Source: Cohnella terricola (GTDB lineage Bacteria; Bacillota; Bacilli; Paenibacillales; Paenibacillaceae). From it: a stretch of 64,000 bases of DNA. Shown here piece by piece: positions 55,459-63,911 of this stretch. The notes under the pieces were generated by a model. It was not told the origin of the DNA. It was given only the letters and a program-made list of their open reading frames with translations, and ran no database searches. Numbering within the stretch: the stretch's first letter is position 1; every line of letters starts with the position of its first letter. Made by a program: the position numbers and the translations under genes. The DNA lies in contig NZ_VNJJ01000012.1 in assembly GCF_007786475.1 (NCBI RefSeq), positions 62,001 through 126,000 of the forward strand. The letters run 5' to 3'.

Positions 55459-56361
55459 TTACTCGAGCGCCATCAGAACGGCTCCCCAAGCGGCTTCCCG
55501 TTTCGCGAAGTACACGCTCAACTCCGGGTAATCTCTACTTAGAAGAGAGAGCAGCTCCGCCCTTACTTCCTCATTTCGTAGAAGTACGCTGCCTGCGAGC
55601 GCGAGATGACCGCTTTGCAGACTTAATCTTTCCACGACGGGAGACACCACCTCCCGCAAAGCTTCCGCGCTTTTCCGAACGATCGCCAGAGCAGCAGCGT
55701 CTCCGAGCTCACATGCATCCGACAGAAGCGGAGCCAGAGCCGCGATATCCTTCTTGTTCGTTTTCTTGTCGTGTGCAAACCCGATGACCTGACGAACCGT
55801 ATTTACCCCCAGACGCTCGTAGACCAGAGAAGTGATCGCGGTCGGGGGCAGGCGGCCGTCATTAGCCCGCACGACTGCGGAGAGCAGCTCGCGACCGATG
55901 CTGTAGCCGCTTCCCTCATCATCGATCAAGTGGCCGCAGCCTCCCGCGCGGTGCTCAGCTCCCGCTTCGTTTCTGCCATAGCAGATCGAGCCGGTTCCGG
56001 CAATCAGAATGATGCCGTTCGAGCTCTCGTGCGCGCCGCGCAGCGCCGTCTCATGATCGCCCGCGATGATCAATCTTCCTTCATAGTCGAACGATCGGAC
56101 AAGCTCCGTTATTCGTGACGCAACTGCCGGATTACTCACGCCAGCAGCGCCAATGCAGATGCTCGAACAGTTCGCCAGTCCACCGCATACGCGCGCGATT
56201 TCGGCAAACATTTCCTCGAAGCTGAGTCGAATGCTCTCTTCATCCTGACCGTTAAAGTTGATCGGCCCCGAGACAAAGCGATATACCTCTTCGCCTCGCT
56301 CGTTCGCGATCGTCAGAGCGGTTTTCGTACCCCCTCCGTCCATTCCAGCTACGTAGCCCAT
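55459..56361 (-). CDS. BadF-type N-acetylhexosamine kinase
   Basis: The 300-residue protein is a complete ASKHA-fold sugar kinase of the BadF/BadG/NagK group: phosphate-1 motif GMDGGGTKTALTI (6-18), GAAGVSN, phosphate-2 IAGTGSICYG, GCGHLIDDEGSGYSIGRE (typical of amino-sugar kinases such as MurK), and GSVLLRNE near the end. It would phosphorylate GlcNAc and/or MurNAc. ATG 56361 has AGGAGG 7 nt upstream. It follows anmK by 19 bp, supporting a role in cell-wall sugar recycling. Confidence 0.88.
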   Translation of the reverse strand: MGYVAGMDGGGTKTALTIANERGEEVYRFVSGPINFNGQDEESIRLSFEEMFAEIARVCGGLANCSSICIGAAGVSNPAVASRITELVRSFDYEGRLIIAGDHETALRGAHESSNGIILIAGTGSICYGRNEAGAEHRAGGCGHLIDDEGSGYSIGRELLSAVVRANDGRLPPTAITSLVYERLGVNTVRQVIGFAHDKKTNKKDIAALAPLLSDACELGDAAALAIVRKSAEALREVVSPVVERLSLQSGHLALAGSVLLRNEEVRAELLSLLSRDYPELSVYFAKREAAWGAVLMALE

Positions 56362-56380
56362 CTATTAGCCTCCTATTATG

Positions 56381-57634
56381 TTAGTAAGAGATTTTCCCCA
56401 GCACTGCCGCTTGTCTCGCTCCCGTGACTCCCGGAAGGCTGTTGGGCTTGCCAGCGATCGCGTAATCCGCCAGCAAAGCGATGGCGACCGCTTCCTTTGC
56501 GTCGCTGCTTAATCCGATGTCTTCATGTGTAAGTACCTGAACACCCAGCGGCTCTAACTCGTCCTTCAGCATACCGATCAAGGTCGGGTTGTAGCTTCCG
56601 CCTCCGCCTACGATCATCGCATTCGCCGTGTGCTTGGGCATAATGAACCGACGATAGCCCTCGCCGATCGACCAGGCGGTCAGCCTTGTCACGGTAGCCA
56701 CCAGATCGCGCTCCGACAGGCCATGCTCTTCCCGATAAGCGAGCAGGCGATCGACGTATGCAGCTCCGAACAACTCTCTCCCGGTCGACTTCGGCAGCGG
56801 CTGCGTATAGTAGGACTCCCCGCTGAGCAGCGAGAGCAGCTCTGGGTCGACACGCCCCTCACTAGCGATCTTGCCTCCGATGTCCATCGACAGACCTGGA
56901 AATAAACGCGACACAACGCCATCGATCAGCATGTTGCCAGGACCCGTATCGAAAGCGTATACCTCCTCGGGCGCACTGGCGGCGGGAAGAACTGTCACAT
57001 TGCCGATGCCGCCGATATTTTGCAGAAGCAGTGTCCGATCGGATTCCTTGTACAGCAAATACTCAGTAAACGGAACAAGAGGCGCCCCTTGACCTCCCCA
57101 AGCCATGTCCGCTACGCGGAAATCGGACACACAAGGAATCCCCGTTCTGGCGGCAATCACCGCGCCTTCCCCGATCTGCACCGTATACCGTAAATCGTAT
57201 CCTTTACTGAGGTAAGGATCGGGCGCATGATAGATCGTTTGCCCGTGCGAGCCGATGACGGCAACTTCTTCCGGCTTCAAGCCGCTCTGCAGGATGGCTG
57301 ATAATGCCGCCTCGGCATATAACTCCCCAAGCAGCACGTTTAGCCGTCCGACCCGATCAACCGTTGCGATCGCAGGATCGAACAACGCGAAGATCTCCTC
57401 TCTCACATCGGCGGGATAGGGAGTGTTCTCGAAAGCCAACTGTCGAATGCGCGGCTGTCCGCCTTCTTCCCCTTCACGAATCTCAATGACTGCCGCATCG
57501 ATCCCATCCACCGACGTACCTGACATTAAGCCTACCGCATAACGAATGTCTCTTATATCTTGCGCAGCTTTATCGTGATAGCGCTTTCCGCTTTTGTTTC
57601 GGTTCTCGTTCATGCTCCTTGCCAGCCCCCTCAT
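56381..57634 (-). CDS. anmK: Anhydro-N-acetylmuramic acid kinase
   Basis: AnmK opens and phosphorylates 1,6-anhydroMurNAc to MurNAc-6-phosphate in peptidoglycan recycling. The 417-residue protein has the family start GLMSGTSVDGIDAAVIE, IGSHGQTIYHAP, NIGGIGNVT, the phosphate motif DTGPGNMLIDG and a final VTGARQAAVLGKISY. The N-terminus is uncertain: ATG 57634 and ATG 57613 both have poor ribosome sites. No MurQ etherase gene accompanies it here. A small palindrome upstream (57698-57712) may be an operator. Confidence 0.93.
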   Translation of the reverse strand: MRGLARSMNENRNKSGKRYHDKAAQDIRDIRYAVGLMSGTSVDGIDAAVIEIREGEEGGQPRIRQLAFENTPYPADVREEIFALFDPAIATVDRVGRLNVLLGELYAEAALSAILQSGLKPEEVAVIGSHGQTIYHAPDPYLSKGYDLRYTVQIGEGAVIAARTGIPCVSDFRVADMAWGGQGAPLVPFTEYLLYKESDRTLLLQNIGGIGNVTVLPAASAPEEVYAFDTGPGNMLIDGVVSRLFPGLSMDIGGKIASEGRVDPELLSLLSGESYYTQPLPKSTGRELFGAAYVDRLLAYREEHGLSERDLVATVTRLTAWSIGEGYRRFIMPKHTANAMIVGGGGSYNPTLIGMLKDELEPLGVQVLTHEDIGLSSDAKEAVAIALLADYAIAGKPNSLPGVTGARQAAVLGKISY

Positions 57635-57697
57635 CTGCTCTTATGGGTTAATCTTTCGTAATCATAATCCGGGCGTTTTTTCTCGTCAACGAAAATC

Positions 57698-57712
57698 TGA
57701 AATAAAATTTCA
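57698..57712. promoter_or_regulatory. Candidate operator upstream of anmK
   Basis: TGAAAT-AAA-ATTTCA is a perfect 6-bp dyad with a 3-bp spacer, 64 bp before the first anmK start, in an AT-rich intergenic region. An RpiR-family (MurR-like) regulator would fit the context, but none is encoded nearby. Confidence 0.4.
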
Positions 57713-57756
57713 ATATTATCAATTATAAATGACTATTTAAATTCAAGTCCAGCATT

Positions 57757-57800
57757 CAAAAAAAATAACGGTGAAGGGAGGAACAGCTTCCCAGACACCG
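57757..57800 (-). terminator. Terminator of sugar locus 3
   Basis: Outer arms CGGTG (57769-57773) and CACCG (57796-57800), with an inner GGAA/TTCC stem, are followed on the minus strand by TTATTTTTTT. It lies 43 bp after the isomerase-like gene. Confidence 0.75.
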
Positions 57801-57843
57801 CCATTTTTCTAAATTAACGCAATTTCCTCTTCCTGATTCAGTA

Positions 57844-58677
57844 TCAACCAAGCCCATCAAACAACCGATCGAAGCAACTCTTCGTTCTCTGCAGCGATTG
57901 CGAACCGGTCAACTCAACGGGCTGTCGTTGAATGACCTCTTGCGCGACAACTCCCTTGTAACCGATCGTTCGCAAGCTTTGCAGGAAGCCCAGCAGGTCG
58001 ATGACGCCTTCTCCCGGATAAAGCCTATCATTATCCAGAAGCTGTTCAATCGGCGCATCCTTGGCGTCGTTAATATGAACGTAGACGACTTGATGAGGGG
58101 ACAGCTTCTCGATGTCTTCTCTGCCCAGCCCGTTCGTATACCAGTGGTAGGAATCCAGCAGCATCCCGACATTGGCAGAACCAATAGCATCAATAAGCTG
58201 CAACGTATCCTCCATTGTATAGATAAAAGGGTTGCGAAACAGCGTTCTCAGATGATGGGAACCGACAAACTCCAATGCGAATCTCATCCCGTATGCATCC
58301 AGCACGCTTGCGATTTGACGCAGCCTGCGAACGGCAGCGACGGTAAAAGCAGCCGAGGGCTGATCCGTCGACGGCAAAATATAAGTGCTGCAGGTGAGGC
58401 AGCCGAGAGAAGCCGATGCTTTCGCTTCGGAAGCCAGTGCAACGAGCCCCGCTCGAAACTGCTCCTCCGTTCCTCTCCACTCTACGTTCAAAGACATGTT
58501 CGCAAGCGCTATGCCGTTCGTTTTCAGTAGATCGGCTGCTCCCTCAAGACCATACTTCCCGATCAAATGTCCCGCATCCGCTTCGACCGCCTGAAATCCA
58601 TACTCGGCAGCCTGTTCGATCAAAGCTGTATCGTCGCCGATCAGACCGAGACCTGCACGAGTTAACCCCTTTATCAT
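57844..58677 (-). CDS. Sugar phosphate isomerase/epimerase-like TIM barrel
   Basis: The 277-residue protein belongs to the AP-endonuclease-2/xylose-isomerase-like group. Metal-ligand positions are visible: Glu in RFALEFVGSHH, Asp in GMLLDSYHWYTNG, His in VVYVHINDAKDAP, and Glu in VVAQEVIQ. Such proteins isomerise, epimerise or dehydrate sugars or inositols. It is the last gene of locus 3 and lies 27 bp after the dehydrogenase, suggesting that it handles that enzyme's product or substrate. Confidence 0.85.
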   Translation of the reverse strand: MIKGLTRAGLGLIGDDTALIEQAAEYGFQAVEADAGHLIGKYGLEGAADLLKTNGIALANMSLNVEWRGTEEQFRAGLVALASEAKASASLGCLTCSTYILPSTDQPSAAFTVAAVRRLRQIASVLDAYGMRFALEFVGSHHLRTLFRNPFIYTMEDTLQLIDAIGSANVGMLLDSYHWYTNGLGREDIEKLSPHQVVYVHINDAKDAPIEQLLDNDRLYPGEGVIDLLGFLQSLRTIGYKGVVAQEVIQRQPVELTGSQSLQRTKSCFDRLFDGLG

Positions 58678-58704
58678 CGTTAATACTCCCTCCCGCTCTT
58701 GTGT

Positions 58705-59712
58705 TTAAGACCAATCGAATACGACGCCGTGATAACGCTCTTTGTCATTCTTCAACCCCTCATAGGCGGTTGGTGCCTCTTCCGGCTTCAGCACATGACT
58801 GATCAGCGGCTCGATCTGCAGCTTCTTATTCGCCATAAGATCGAATACGATTTGGGAATTCCTGACGAGGGAATGCTTTACGAACGGGTCTCGAGCGACC
58901 GGGTAGCGCCACTCATGCGCGCCTTTGAAGGTCAGGCTGCCATAGTTGATCAGATGAACGTAATTCAATACCTCGGTCACGTTGGTCTGATACTCCCCAC
59001 GCGGACTGCCAAGAAGAATCAGCTCTCCGTATCGGGCCAGCAGCGGTAAATTATCGACGACCGCCTTCGGAACACCAGTCGCCTCGATCAGCGCAGATAC
59101 ACCCTCACCGTTCGTCAGTTGCTTGATCTGATCATGCACATCCTCACTTCCTGCGGAGAAACCGGCATCCAGTCCGGTCTTTGCCGCCATTTGAAGCCGA
59201 TGCTCCGAAAAATCGATGCCGAACACAGTCGCTCCCTGAAGCTTGGCTAACTGGGAGGCCATATTCCCAATCAGTCCCAAGCCAGTCACGACGACATGAT
59301 CTCCGAGCTCGATATCGGATACCCGCACGGAAGTGAAGGCGACCGTGGCCATCCGCGTGAATGGAACCCATTGCAGCGGAATACCCGGAGGAACCTTCAG
59401 GAACACCCCTTCGGCCGATACGACTTGGTAAGCGGAATGATCCCCGTAATGAAAGACGAGATCCCCTTTCGCGAAATCCGTGACCCCGTTTCCGGTCTCC
59501 ACCACTTCGCTGACGGCCGCATAGCCGGGAACCCCGGGCATGCGAAACCATTTTTCATTCCCGGATAGACAAGCCAACTCCGTTCCCGGACTGATCAACG
59601 TATACTTCTTTTTGACGAGTACCTCATGGGCAGCCAACGCCTTCGGCGACAAGGCGGCTTCCCGAACTTCAACCTCCCAAGGTGCGGTGAATACGATCTC
59701 TTTATTGTCCAT
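58705..59712 (-). CDS. Medium-chain dehydrogenase lacking the zinc-site motif
   Basis: The 335-residue protein is an MDR-superfamily oxidoreductase with a GroES-like N-terminal domain and a Rossmann domain (VVVTGLGLIGNMASQLAKLQG in pieces, near 150-170). It lacks the catalytic zinc signature: GYAAVSEV replaces the usual GHExxG motif, and the structural four-cysteine lobe is absent. It resembles BchC- or sugar-linked dehydrogenases that act without structural zinc. The gene lies in the sugar locus, 62 bp after the permease, so a hydroxyl-oxidising step on the imported sugar is likely. ATG 59712 is used. Confidence 0.82.
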   Translation of the reverse strand: MDNKEIVFTAPWEVEVREAALSPKALAAHEVLVKKKYTLISPGTELACLSGNEKWFRMPGVPGYAAVSEVVETGNGVTDFAKGDLVFHYGDHSAYQVVSAEGVFLKVPPGIPLQWVPFTRMATVAFTSVRVSDIELGDHVVVTGLGLIGNMASQLAKLQGATVFGIDFSEHRLQMAAKTGLDAGFSAGSEDVHDQIKQLTNGEGVSALIEATGVPKAVVDNLPLLARYGELILLGSPRGEYQTNVTEVLNYVHLINYGSLTFKGAHEWRYPVARDPFVKHSLVRNSQIVFDLMANKKLQIEPLISHVLKPEEAPTAYEGLKNDKERYHGVVFDWS

Positions 59713-59774
59713 TCTACTGACTCCTTTTCATGAGTGATGCGATAGTAGCTCGTATTCTACAAGACAGCAGCCGC

Positions 59775-60611
59775 CTAGCCCTTCACTGCGCCGGCAGACA
59801 TTCCGTTCATGATCTTGTTGCTGAAAAACAAATATAAAATGACGATGGGTAGAGAGGTGATGACAAGCCCGGCGATTTTCCCCGTATAATCTGTCGTATA
59901 TTGGCCACTGAAGTAAGTCAGCCAGATCGGCAGCGTAAACAGCTCCGCTGAGCGGTTCAGAATGAACGCGAAGGGCAGCTCGTTCCACGTATGGAGCACG
60001 TTCAGAATAACCGCAGTAGATACCATCGGAAGGCAAATCGGGAAAATAATCCTGAACAGGGCATAATCCGTCGTGCTGCCGTCAATGTAAGCTGCTTCTT
60101 CGATCTCCGTCGGTATATCCCGAATAAAGCTTTGAAACAGAAACGTCGTCAAGGACAAATTAAAAGCCACGTAAGGAATGATTAAAGTGAACCGAGTGTC
60201 TAGCATGCCGAACCACTTAAATTGAAGAAACAGCGGGACGAGCAGTGAATGAATCGGGATCAGCATGCCTACGAGCAGCACGAAGCGGATCGTCGTTTTC
60301 CCGCGAAAGTTGTATCTTGCGAAAAAATAGCCGAGAATAAAGGACCCAAGCACGATAAGCGGTATCGTAAGCACCGTATTGAACACACTGCTGAACAGTG
60401 CGCTGCTTAAATTGCCGACGCGGAACGCGTTCTCGTAATTGGATAGCGTCGGTTGACTGGGCAGAGCGAACAGGCTCAAGCTAAATTCCGGGTTCGTCTT
60501 CAGTGACGTATAGACCATCCACACAATCGGGAAGATCGCGGTTATCGTAAAAAGCAGCGCGAGCACATTAGCCGGGACCGCGAGGAGCCCTATTTTCATT
60601 TTATTAGTCAC
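59775..60611 (-). CDS. Carbohydrate ABC permease, MalG type (locus 3)
   Basis: The 278-residue protein has six predicted spans and EAA loop EEAAYIDGSTTDYALFRIIFP (split near 190). The best start is GTG at 60611, with GGAGGG 10 nt upstream and 8 nt overlap with the partner gene. ATG at 60599 is an alternative. It pairs with the MalF-type protein upstream. Confidence 0.92.
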   Translation of the reverse strand: MTNKMKIGLLAVPANVLALLFTITAIFPIVWMVYTSLKTNPEFSLSLFALPSQPTLSNYENAFRVGNLSSALFSSVFNTVLTIPLIVLGSFILGYFFARYNFRGKTTIRFVLLVGMLIPIHSLLVPLFLQFKWFGMLDTRFTLIIPYVAFNLSLTTFLFQSFIRDIPTEIEEAAYIDGSTTDYALFRIIFPICLPMVSTAVILNVLHTWNELPFAFILNRSAELFTLPIWLTYFSGQYTTDYTGKIAGLVITSLPIVILYLFFSNKIMNGMSAGAVKG

Positions 60612-61479
60612 TGTCCGTTTTCCCTCCAATCAGCTTGGAGACGAGCAGAACTACCGCACCGCTCAGTACGATCATCCCTATCGATACAGTGCTGGCATAT
60701 CCGAGCTTCGTCATTAGGAATGCATTGTTGTACGAATATTGCGCCATGACCATCGTGCTTCTGCCAGGCCCTCCGCCTGTCATTACGAAGATATGATCGA
60801 ACGTTTTCATCGTTCCGGATATACATAGAACCAACGCCACTTGGGTTACGTTCTTCAGCAATGGGAAAGTGATGAACATCGTTTTCTGCCGCCAATTCGC
60901 GCCGTCGATCTCCACCGCATCGTAGATTTCCTTCGATATGTTCTGCATGCCGGCCAGGAAAATGATCAAATAAAGACCGACATACTGCCAGACCAGCGGA
61001 ATCGAGACGAGATAGATCGCCTTGGCCGGATCGTCCAGCCAGAGAACCGGGTCGCCGCCGAACAGCTTCACGAACCAGTTCAAAATCCCGAACTGATAGT
61101 TATAGAAAAGCGTCCATAGATACCCTGTCACGACGGGAGCAAGCACAACGGGCAGAAATATCGCTCTGCGGTGTATTCCCCTCAACTTCAGAACCTTGCT
61201 CATCAGCAGCGACGCGATAATGAAGGCAATGCCGACTTGACCCGCCACACAAATAAGAACAAGAATCATATTGTTCTTGAACGATAACCAGAAATCCGAA
61301 TCTTGCAGCAATTTCGAATAAGGCGCCCATCCCGAGAAGCTTGTTCCGTAATCATCGAAAAAGCTGTAAACGAAGGATAAGATGAGAGGCAGAATGACAG
61401 CAAAGGCATAAACCAGATAGATCGGCACCAAATACTTGAGCACTTGACTGACTCGAAGTTTGAACAGATTCTCTCTCAA
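60604..61479 (-). CDS. Carbohydrate ABC permease, MalF type (locus 3)
   Basis: The 291-residue protein has six predicted spans, VYAFAVILPLILSFVYSFFDD at the first span (two pieces) and an EAA-like loop YDAVEIDGANWRQKTMFITFP (split) with EIDGA in place of the more usual EAA core. The start is TTG at 61479 with GGAGG 10 nt upstream. Confidence 0.92.
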   Translation of the reverse strand: MRENLFKLRVSQVLKYLVPIYLVYAFAVILPLILSFVYSFFDDYGTSFSGWAPYSKLLQDSDFWLSFKNNMILVLICVAGQVGIAFIIASLLMSKVLKLRGIHRRAIFLPVVLAPVVTGYLWTLFYNYQFGILNWFVKLFGGDPVLWLDDPAKAIYLVSIPLVWQYVGLYLIIFLAGMQNISKEIYDAVEIDGANWRQKTMFITFPLLKNVTQVALVLCISGTMKTFDHIFVMTGGGPGRSTMVMAQYSYNNAFLMTKLGYASTVSIGMIVLSGAVVLLVSKLIGGKTDSD

Positions 61480-61503
61480 TCTCTTGATTCCTCCCTAAGG
61501 CTA

Positions 61504-61531
61504 GGGGGAAGGCGCGAATCGCCCCTTCCCC
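61504..61531 (-). other. Intercistronic stem-loop after binding-protein gene (locus 3)
   Basis: GC-rich arms GGGGGAAGGCG (61504-61514) and CGCCCCTTCCCC (61520-61531) pair with one bulge around 5 nt, 11 bp after the binding-protein stop. No U-run follows on the minus strand. Confidence 0.75.
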
Positions 61532-61542
61532 TTCGCTTACGG

Positions 61543-62883
61543 TTATTTGCCTAGCGAGTCTTGAGCCTGCTTCGCAATATCTTCGGGGGACGCGGCGCCG
61601 GCCAGCAGCGACTGAATGCCGCGGTAGATGACCTCGACGGTTGCCGGAGCCAACCGGATATCGTAGATCGGAGTCAATTGGACCCGATTCATCAGGTTAT
61701 AATACTCTTGCGTCAACGGAGCTGTAGCCGTCGATCCGTCGTCGGTCAATTTACGAGCCGGGAAGCCGTTGATCTTCTTCATTGCGGCTGCGTATTCATC
61801 GTTCGTAAACGTTTTCACCAATTCGACTGCCGTCGCTTTCTTCGCGTCCGTCAGCTTGGCATTAATCGCGTACGACCAGCCTCCGCCGCCTGCCACAGCA
61901 GCGGCCTCGCCTTTGCCGCCTGTCGAAGGAAGAATGGCGATTTTCGTATTATTCAACACGTCCTCGGGAGCATTCTGAATCAGGTTGCCGACATACCATG
62001 CGCCGCTGACCGTCATCGCCGCCTTCTTGTTAAAATAAAGCGGGTCGCGCTGACCCTCGTCGATGCTATTAATATCCGGGTTAAATGCGCCGATATTTTT
62101 CAGCTCTTGAATCTTCTTTAACGCCTCGATGAACTCCGGATCTGTAAATTTGGACTCGCCAGTCGTCAGGCCGTTGAACCACTGCGTTCCGGTTACGCGA
62201 TCGGCCAGCGTGCTGAACAACGTCGAACCTACAGGCACGTTCGCCTTGTTGCCCATTGCGATTGGAATGTAGCCCGCGTCCTTCAGCTTGACGATCGCAT
62301 CCTCGAAATCCTTCCACGTCTCCGGGAATGCATGGATTCCAACCTGCTTAAAGATTTCTTCGTTGTAGAAGATCAGATGGACCGACAACGTCTGGGTAGC
62401 GACGCCGTAAATTTTGCCCTTAATTCGGAAGTCCTCGAAAGCATCCTGGAGGAAACCGTCTTTCCACTCTTTATCCTGTTCAAGCAGATCGTCCCACTCG
62501 GCTACCAGCCCTTTAGGCGCGTAATCGATCAGCATCGATCCGTTCGCCAGAAACACGTCGGGCAATTCACCGGATGCACCAAGCGTCGTCATTTTGGAAC
62601 GATATAGATCGTGAGCGACCGCTTCCTCGCGAATTTCCACGTTCGGATGCGCGTCCTTGAATTTCTGCAACGTTTCCCGGAACAGCTTCGCACCCGGATC
62701 GTCGGTCACATTCGTATGTGCGATAGAGATCGTGATTTTGTCTCCACCGCCGCTGCCTCCAGATGCCGACGGTGTGTTCGAATCATCCGACTTTCCACAA
62801 GCGGTCAAAATAAAAGCGCTTACGAGAAACAAAATCAAAGCTTTGGATACAATGCCCTTACGTCTTTTGGAAACGATTTTCAT
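61543..62883 (-). CDS. Extracellular carbohydrate-binding lipoprotein (locus 3)
   Basis: The 446-residue MalE-type protein has a signal peptide ending in lipobox ILTAC (Cys29), a short Ser/Gly linker, and binding-domain blocks GELPDVFLANGSMLIDY, FYNEEIFKQVGI and AMTVSGAWYVGNLIQN. ATG 62883 has AGGAGGGG 5 nt upstream, and the frame to 62925 is not needed. It lies downstream of the AraC regulator gene. Confidence 0.93.
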   Translation of the reverse strand: MKIVSKRRKGIVSKALILFLVSAFILTACGKSDDSNTPSASGGSGGGDKITISIAHTNVTDDPGAKLFRETLQKFKDAHPNVEIREEAVAHDLYRSKMTTLGASGELPDVFLANGSMLIDYAPKGLVAEWDDLLEQDKEWKDGFLQDAFEDFRIKGKIYGVATQTLSVHLIFYNEEIFKQVGIHAFPETWKDFEDAIVKLKDAGYIPIAMGNKANVPVGSTLFSTLADRVTGTQWFNGLTTGESKFTDPEFIEALKKIQELKNIGAFNPDINSIDEGQRDPLYFNKKAAMTVSGAWYVGNLIQNAPEDVLNNTKIAILPSTGGKGEAAAVAGGGGWSYAINAKLTDAKKATAVELVKTFTNDEYAAAMKKINGFPARKLTDDGSTATAPLTQEYYNLMNRVQLTPIYDIRLAPATVEVIYRGIQSLLAGAASPEDIAKQAQDSLGK

Positions 62884-62993
62884 TTGAACCCCTCCTGTTT
62901 GTGTTTGGCGGAACAACTCCATCATACCGGGGTGCCCATGGGGGTGTCTTTGATTAGAAAAACGTTTTTTTATCCAAAACGACGAAGAAATAT

Positions 62994-63890
62994 TTAATCT
63001 CGCTCCTTATCTATTTTTCGAATATTCGAATGCACGGCATAATATTGGCTCGGAGTAAGTCCAGTCTCCGCCTTGAAAGACCGGCTGAACGGATGAATGC
63101 TGGAATAACCCACTTCGTTCGCAATGACCGTTAACGTCTTTTCCCCTTTAACGATCAGCAATTTGGCCTGCTCGATTCGCACGTAAGTCACATATTTGTG
63201 AATCGTAATATTCAGCTGTTCCTTAAAAAGAAACGACAGATGGCTCGTTGACACGCCAACATGCTCGCTGATCGTCTGGTTGTCCAGCTCGGGATCCGAG
63301 TAATTCCCCTGAATGTAGTTGATCGTCTTCTCGATGATCCCCCAGCCCTTGGTTAACGTTCCTTCCCGGTTTTTGCTTTCCATCTGTCCTTGAATAAAAA
63401 AGCCAAGAAGCTCTAGACAGATCGCCTTCAACAGTAAGGATCGGTTCGGCTTGTCGTCCAAAAATACCTTTTGCATCAGCAGAAAACGTTTCTTGAGATC
63501 GATGCGGTCCGCTGTTCGCAGCTGCACGACAGGATAGACGGACGACAACGTCATCTCCTTCTCGTAGATTTTCTCCGTTTCCTCATTGATCAGACTGGTT
63601 ACCTTCCAGCGGCTGCGGGTCTCGTCGTAATGAAGGTCGAAATGAACGATATATTGAATCAGGGGAACGTCGGAAGTGGAGCGAATGATATGAGAAAGAA
63701 AAGGAGGCATGAGAAAAATGTCCCCTTCCTTGGCCGTATACTTTACCCCATTCAGGATGAATTCCGCCTCGCCTTGCTCGATATAAGTAAAGACATGATC
63801 AAAATCGATCCATTCGCCAGCAAGGGATTTGGACTTAATAATTTTGACCACTCTCACGAATGGAGAAACGGTTTCCATCCAATCATTCAT
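62994..63890 (-). CDS. AraC-family regulator with cupin sensor (locus 3)
   Basis: The 298-residue protein has an N-terminal AraC-type cupin (about 15-130; FTYIEQGEAEFILNG, DIFLMPPFLSHII) and a C-terminal pair of helix-turn-helix motifs (about 195-290; ISEHVGVSTSHLSFLFKEQL and IANEVGYSSIHPFSRSFKAETG in pieces). Unlike loci 1 and 2 there is no kinase, so it should bind its sugar ligand directly in the cytoplasm. ATG 63890 has GGGG 8 nt upstream. It lies 21 bp after a Gfo/Idh gene and likely controls the transporter genes that follow. Confidence 0.9.
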   Translation of the reverse strand: MNDWMETVSPFVRVVKIIKSKSLAGEWIDFDHVFTYIEQGEAEFILNGVKYTAKEGDIFLMPPFLSHIIRSTSDVPLIQYIVHFDLHYDETRSRWKVTSLINEETEKIYEKEMTLSSVYPVVQLRTADRIDLKKRFLLMQKVFLDDKPNRSLLLKAICLELLGFFIQGQMESKNREGTLTKGWGIIEKTINYIQGNYSDPELDNQTISEHVGVSTSHLSFLFKEQLNITIHKYVTYVRIEQAKLLIVKGEKTLTVIANEVGYSSIHPFSRSFKAETGLTPSQYYAVHSNIRKIDKERD

Positions 63891-63911
63891 CGTCTGAACC
63901 CCCAATCCCTA

